Positions 5,378-7,380 of a stretch of 7,380 bases of DNA are shown here, piece by piece. The stretch spans positions 1 through 7,380 of the forward strand of contig JAGSHA010000154.1 of assembly GCA_023954795.1 (NCBI GenBank), given 5' to 3'. A model generated the notes under the pieces. The model was given only the letters and a program-made list of their open reading frames with translations, did not search any database and was not told where the DNA came from. This DNA is from Oceanospirillaceae bacterium (lineage in GTDB: Bacteria > Pseudomonadota > Gammaproteobacteria > Pseudomonadales > Balneatricaceae). Positions within the stretch are counted from its first letter, which is position 1; each line of letters begins with the position of its first letter. Made by a program: the position numbers and the translations under genes.

Positions 5378-7380
5378 ATGACACAGCAAGACAATAACAA
5401 TAAAAGACGAGCGGCCAGCAACAAGCTCAGCGAAGCAACATCCGTTTCAACTCAGGTAAACAACTGCTGGTTCACCGAAGATCCGTCAGAACAGCCGCAG
5501 GTAAGCTTCTGCATAAACGGTACAGGCGAGCTGATGGCGCTCTCCGAACTGCTGCCGGTACTTGAGAATATGGGCGCTACGGTTATTTCCGCCAACAGTA
5601 GTCACCCCACAGAAACAAAGCGTGCTGAGAAATCAGACTGGTGTATTCACCTTAAGCTCCGCAGTGACCAGTGTGAGCTGACAGGGAATGAATCCCTGCA
5701 ACAGAATTTTAAGCAACTGTTCCTATCCGTCATTCGCGCAGATGTCGAAAATGATGGGTTTAATCGCTTAACTACCGTCCCGGACATCAACATTAACGAA
5801 CTGGTGTTATTGCGGGCTGTTGCCAAATACCTCTTACAGATCAATGTGCCCTTCAGTCAATCCTATATTGAAGAGGTTCTGACCCGACACAGTGATATCG
5901 CCGTTCTGTTAATCCGCTTCTTCAGTTTCAAATTTAGTCAGCCTTCCGCATTAGCTGCTGACCAAAGGCTGTCCGAGCTGGAGCCACTGCAACAGCAAAT
6001 TCTTGCGGCATTAGATCGGGTCACAATGCGCGATGAAGACCGTATTCTGCGCAGCTATTACTCAGTTTTTTGCGCCATGATCCGCACCAACTTTTATCAG
6101 CCATTTGCGCCCGGCGCGATCCCTAAAGCACTCAGCTTCAAGCTACGTCCGAAACAGATCGACGGGATTCCACTGCCGGCTCCCGAGTTTGAAACCTTCG
6201 TGTACAGCCCGCGAATTGAAGGCGTGCATCTACGCGGCGGTAAAGTCTCGCGGGGCGGACTCCGCTGGTCCGACCGCAGAGAGGACTTCCGCACCGAAAT
6301 CCTTGGGCTGGTGAAAGCTCAGATGGTTAAGAACTCGGTGATTGTGCCCGTCGGTGCAAAGGGGGGCTTCGTGATTAAGCGTGGCGGACGGGACGACCTG
6401 ATACTGCGCTACTCGGAGTTTATTGCGGCCCTGTTGGACATCACCGATAACCTCAAAGGTGGCGAGGTCATCCCACCCGTTGATGTGGTCAGATATGACG
6501 ACGATGACCCCTATCTTGTGGTTGCCGCCGACAAAGGCACCGCGGTTCTGTCCGATATTGCCAATGCCATCGCTCAGGATTACAACTTCTGGCTGGGGGA
6601 TGCATTTGCCTCGGGTGGCGCCCACGGTTACGACCACAAAAAAATGGGCATTACCGCCAAAGGCGCTTGGCAATCAACCCGTCGCTTATTTAAAGAACGC
6701 AGCATCGACAGCCAAACTCAGGATTTCACTGCCATTGCCATCGGTGACATGGCGGGCGATGTATTTGGTAACGGCATGCTGCTCTCTGAACATATTCGGT
6801 TGGTTGCGGCATTTAACCACCAGCACATTTTTATCGATCCCAATCCCGATGCCGAAGCCAGCTTTATCGAGCGTAAACGTTTATTCGAACTGCCCCGCTC
6901 AACCTGGGACAACTACTCGAAAGAACTGATCTCTGCCGGGGGTGGCGTTTTCTCCAGAAATTCAAAACAGATCCGTCTGACAGACCCGATCAGAACGCTG
7001 TGCAATATCGACCCACAGGTCGCAGCCATCAGTCCCGACGAGCTGATCCGTCACCTGTTCAAAGCCCCGGTTGATCTGTTGTGGAATGGCGGTATAGGAA
7101 CCTACATCAAGGCATCCGCAGAGAGCCATCAGGAGGTCGGTGATCGCGCCAATGATGCGGTGCGGATCAACGCTCAAGACGCGGGGGCCAGTATCATTGT
7201 CGAGGGTGGCAATCTGGGTCTGACACAATTAGCGCGTATCGAGTTTGCCAAACAAGGCGGCCGGGTAACGTCCGATGCCATCGACAACTCTGGTGGCGTT
7301 GACTGCTCGGACCACGAAGTGAATATCAAGATCCTGCTCCAGCAGTTGCTGGAGGACGGTGTTATCGACCTTCCCCAGCG
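5378..7380 (+). CDS. NAD-dependent glutamate dehydrogenase, N-terminally compact, 3' end outside window
   Basis: The frame stays open for 667 codons from ATG 5378 to the window end. It encodes the catalytic part of the large bacterial NAD-glutamate dehydrogenase family (Bac_GDH, GdhB type), which converts glutamate to 2-oxoglutarate and ammonia in the cytoplasm. Visible marks: an ACT-like segment (about 42-72, LSELLPVLENMG); ENDGFNRL (124-131); a conserved block from about 275 with GVHLRGGKVSRGGLRWSDR; VPVGAKGGF with probable catalytic K328; DITDN; DAFASGG (408 on); nucleotide-binding IGDMAGDVFGNG (455-466); WNGGIGTY; EGGNLG; and VDCSDHEVN (about 641-649). In the ~1600-residue enzymes these blocks follow several hundred extra N-terminal residues with further ACT-like domains, which are absent here. 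An in-frame TAG at 5363 and dctM ending at 5173 leave no room for them. GGA at 5368-5370 is a modest ribosome binding site; TTG 5366 is the only alternative upstream start. The first 40 residues are polar and low in complexity. Confidence 0.92.
   Translation, partial: MTQQDNNNKRRAASNKLSEATSVSTQVNNCWFTEDPSEQPQVSFCINGTGELMALSELLPVLENMGATVISANSSHPTETKRAEKSDWCIHLKLRSDQCELTGNESLQQNFKQLFLSVIRADVENDGFNRLTTVPDININELVLLRAVAKYLLQINVPFSQSYIEEVLTRHSDIAVLLIRFFSFKFSQPSALAADQRLSELEPLQQQILAALDRVTMRDEDRILRSYYSVFCAMIRTNFYQPFAPGAIPKALSFKLRPKQIDGIPLPAPEFETFVYSPRIEGVHLRGGKVSRGGLRWSDRREDFRTEILGLVKAQMVKNSVIVPVGAKGGFVIKRGGRDDLILRYSEFIAALLDITDNLKGGEVIPPVDVVRYDDDDPYLVVAADKGTAVLSDIANAIAQDYNFWLGDAFASGGAHGYDHKKMGITAKGAWQSTRRLFKERSIDSQTQDFTAIAIGDMAGDVFGNGMLLSEHIRLVAAFNHQHIFIDPNPDAEASFIERKRLFELPRSTWDNYSKELISAGGGVFSRNSKQIRLTDPIRTLCNIDPQVAAISPDELIRHLFKAPVDLLWNGGIGTYIKASAESHQEVGDRANDAVRINAQDAGASIIVEGGNLGLTQLARIEFAKQGGRVTSDAIDNSGGVDCSDHEVNIKILLQQLLEDGVIDLPQ

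Noticed and set aside
6230..6673. Minus-strand open frame of 147 codons and a plus-strand alternative frame at 6423-6929 within the dehydrogenase
   Set aside because: Both overlap the highly conserved catalytic core of the dehydrogenase read in its own frame, which explains all the coding signal there.

Overview
The window looks like a chromosomal segment from a gammaproteobacterium, most plausibly a marine Oceanospirillales-like lineage. That placement is inference from three things: the protein flavour (DctB/DctD two-component pair, DctPQM TRAP transporter, bacterial large-type NAD-glutamate dehydrogenase), compact same-strand gene packing, and a moderate GC content judged by eye. No taxonomic marker gene is present. 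All convincing genes are on the + strand. There are no RNA genes, insertion sequences, phage genes or CRISPR arrays.

Layout: (1) 1-622, the C-terminal part of a DctB-type sensor histidine kinase, cut by the window edge. (2) 622-1971, a complete DctD-type sigma54 activator whose start codon overlaps the kinase stop. (3) 1972-2193, a regulatory intergenic region. It holds a perfect inverted repeat plus a repeated half-site (probable activator binding sites), an AT-rich segment and a near-consensus sigma54 -24/-12 promoter. (4) 2194-3180, dctP, the periplasmic binding protein. (5) 3181-3352, a gap with a perfect 12-bp stem-loop. (6) 3353-3865 dctQ and 3869-5173 dctM, the two membrane subunits. 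(7) 5174-5377, a second regulatory gap with three GACGTYAC direct repeats around a possible extended -10, followed by a 7-bp stem-loop. (8) 5378 to the window end, a 667-codon open frame that is the N-terminal part of an NAD-dependent glutamate dehydrogenase. It starts far downstream of where the well-known ~1600-residue enzymes start.

How the parts fit together: the kinase senses an external carboxylate and phosphorylates the activator. The activator binds upstream of dctP and drives sigma54 RNA polymerase, so the TRAP transporter is made when its substrate is present. The DctP/DctQ/DctM proteins import an organic acid using a sodium or proton gradient. A C4-dicarboxylate is the default guess. 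The adjacent glutamate dehydrogenase, which yields 2-oxoglutarate, makes a C5 acid such as 2-oxoglutarate a reasonable alternative. The dehydrogenase appears to have its own promoter region and may not belong to the same transcript.

Nothing here is a clearly unknown system. The most noteworthy points are the N-terminally compact glutamate dehydrogenase beside a TRAP operon, its unusual repeat-bearing leader, and the well-formed sigma54 control region.
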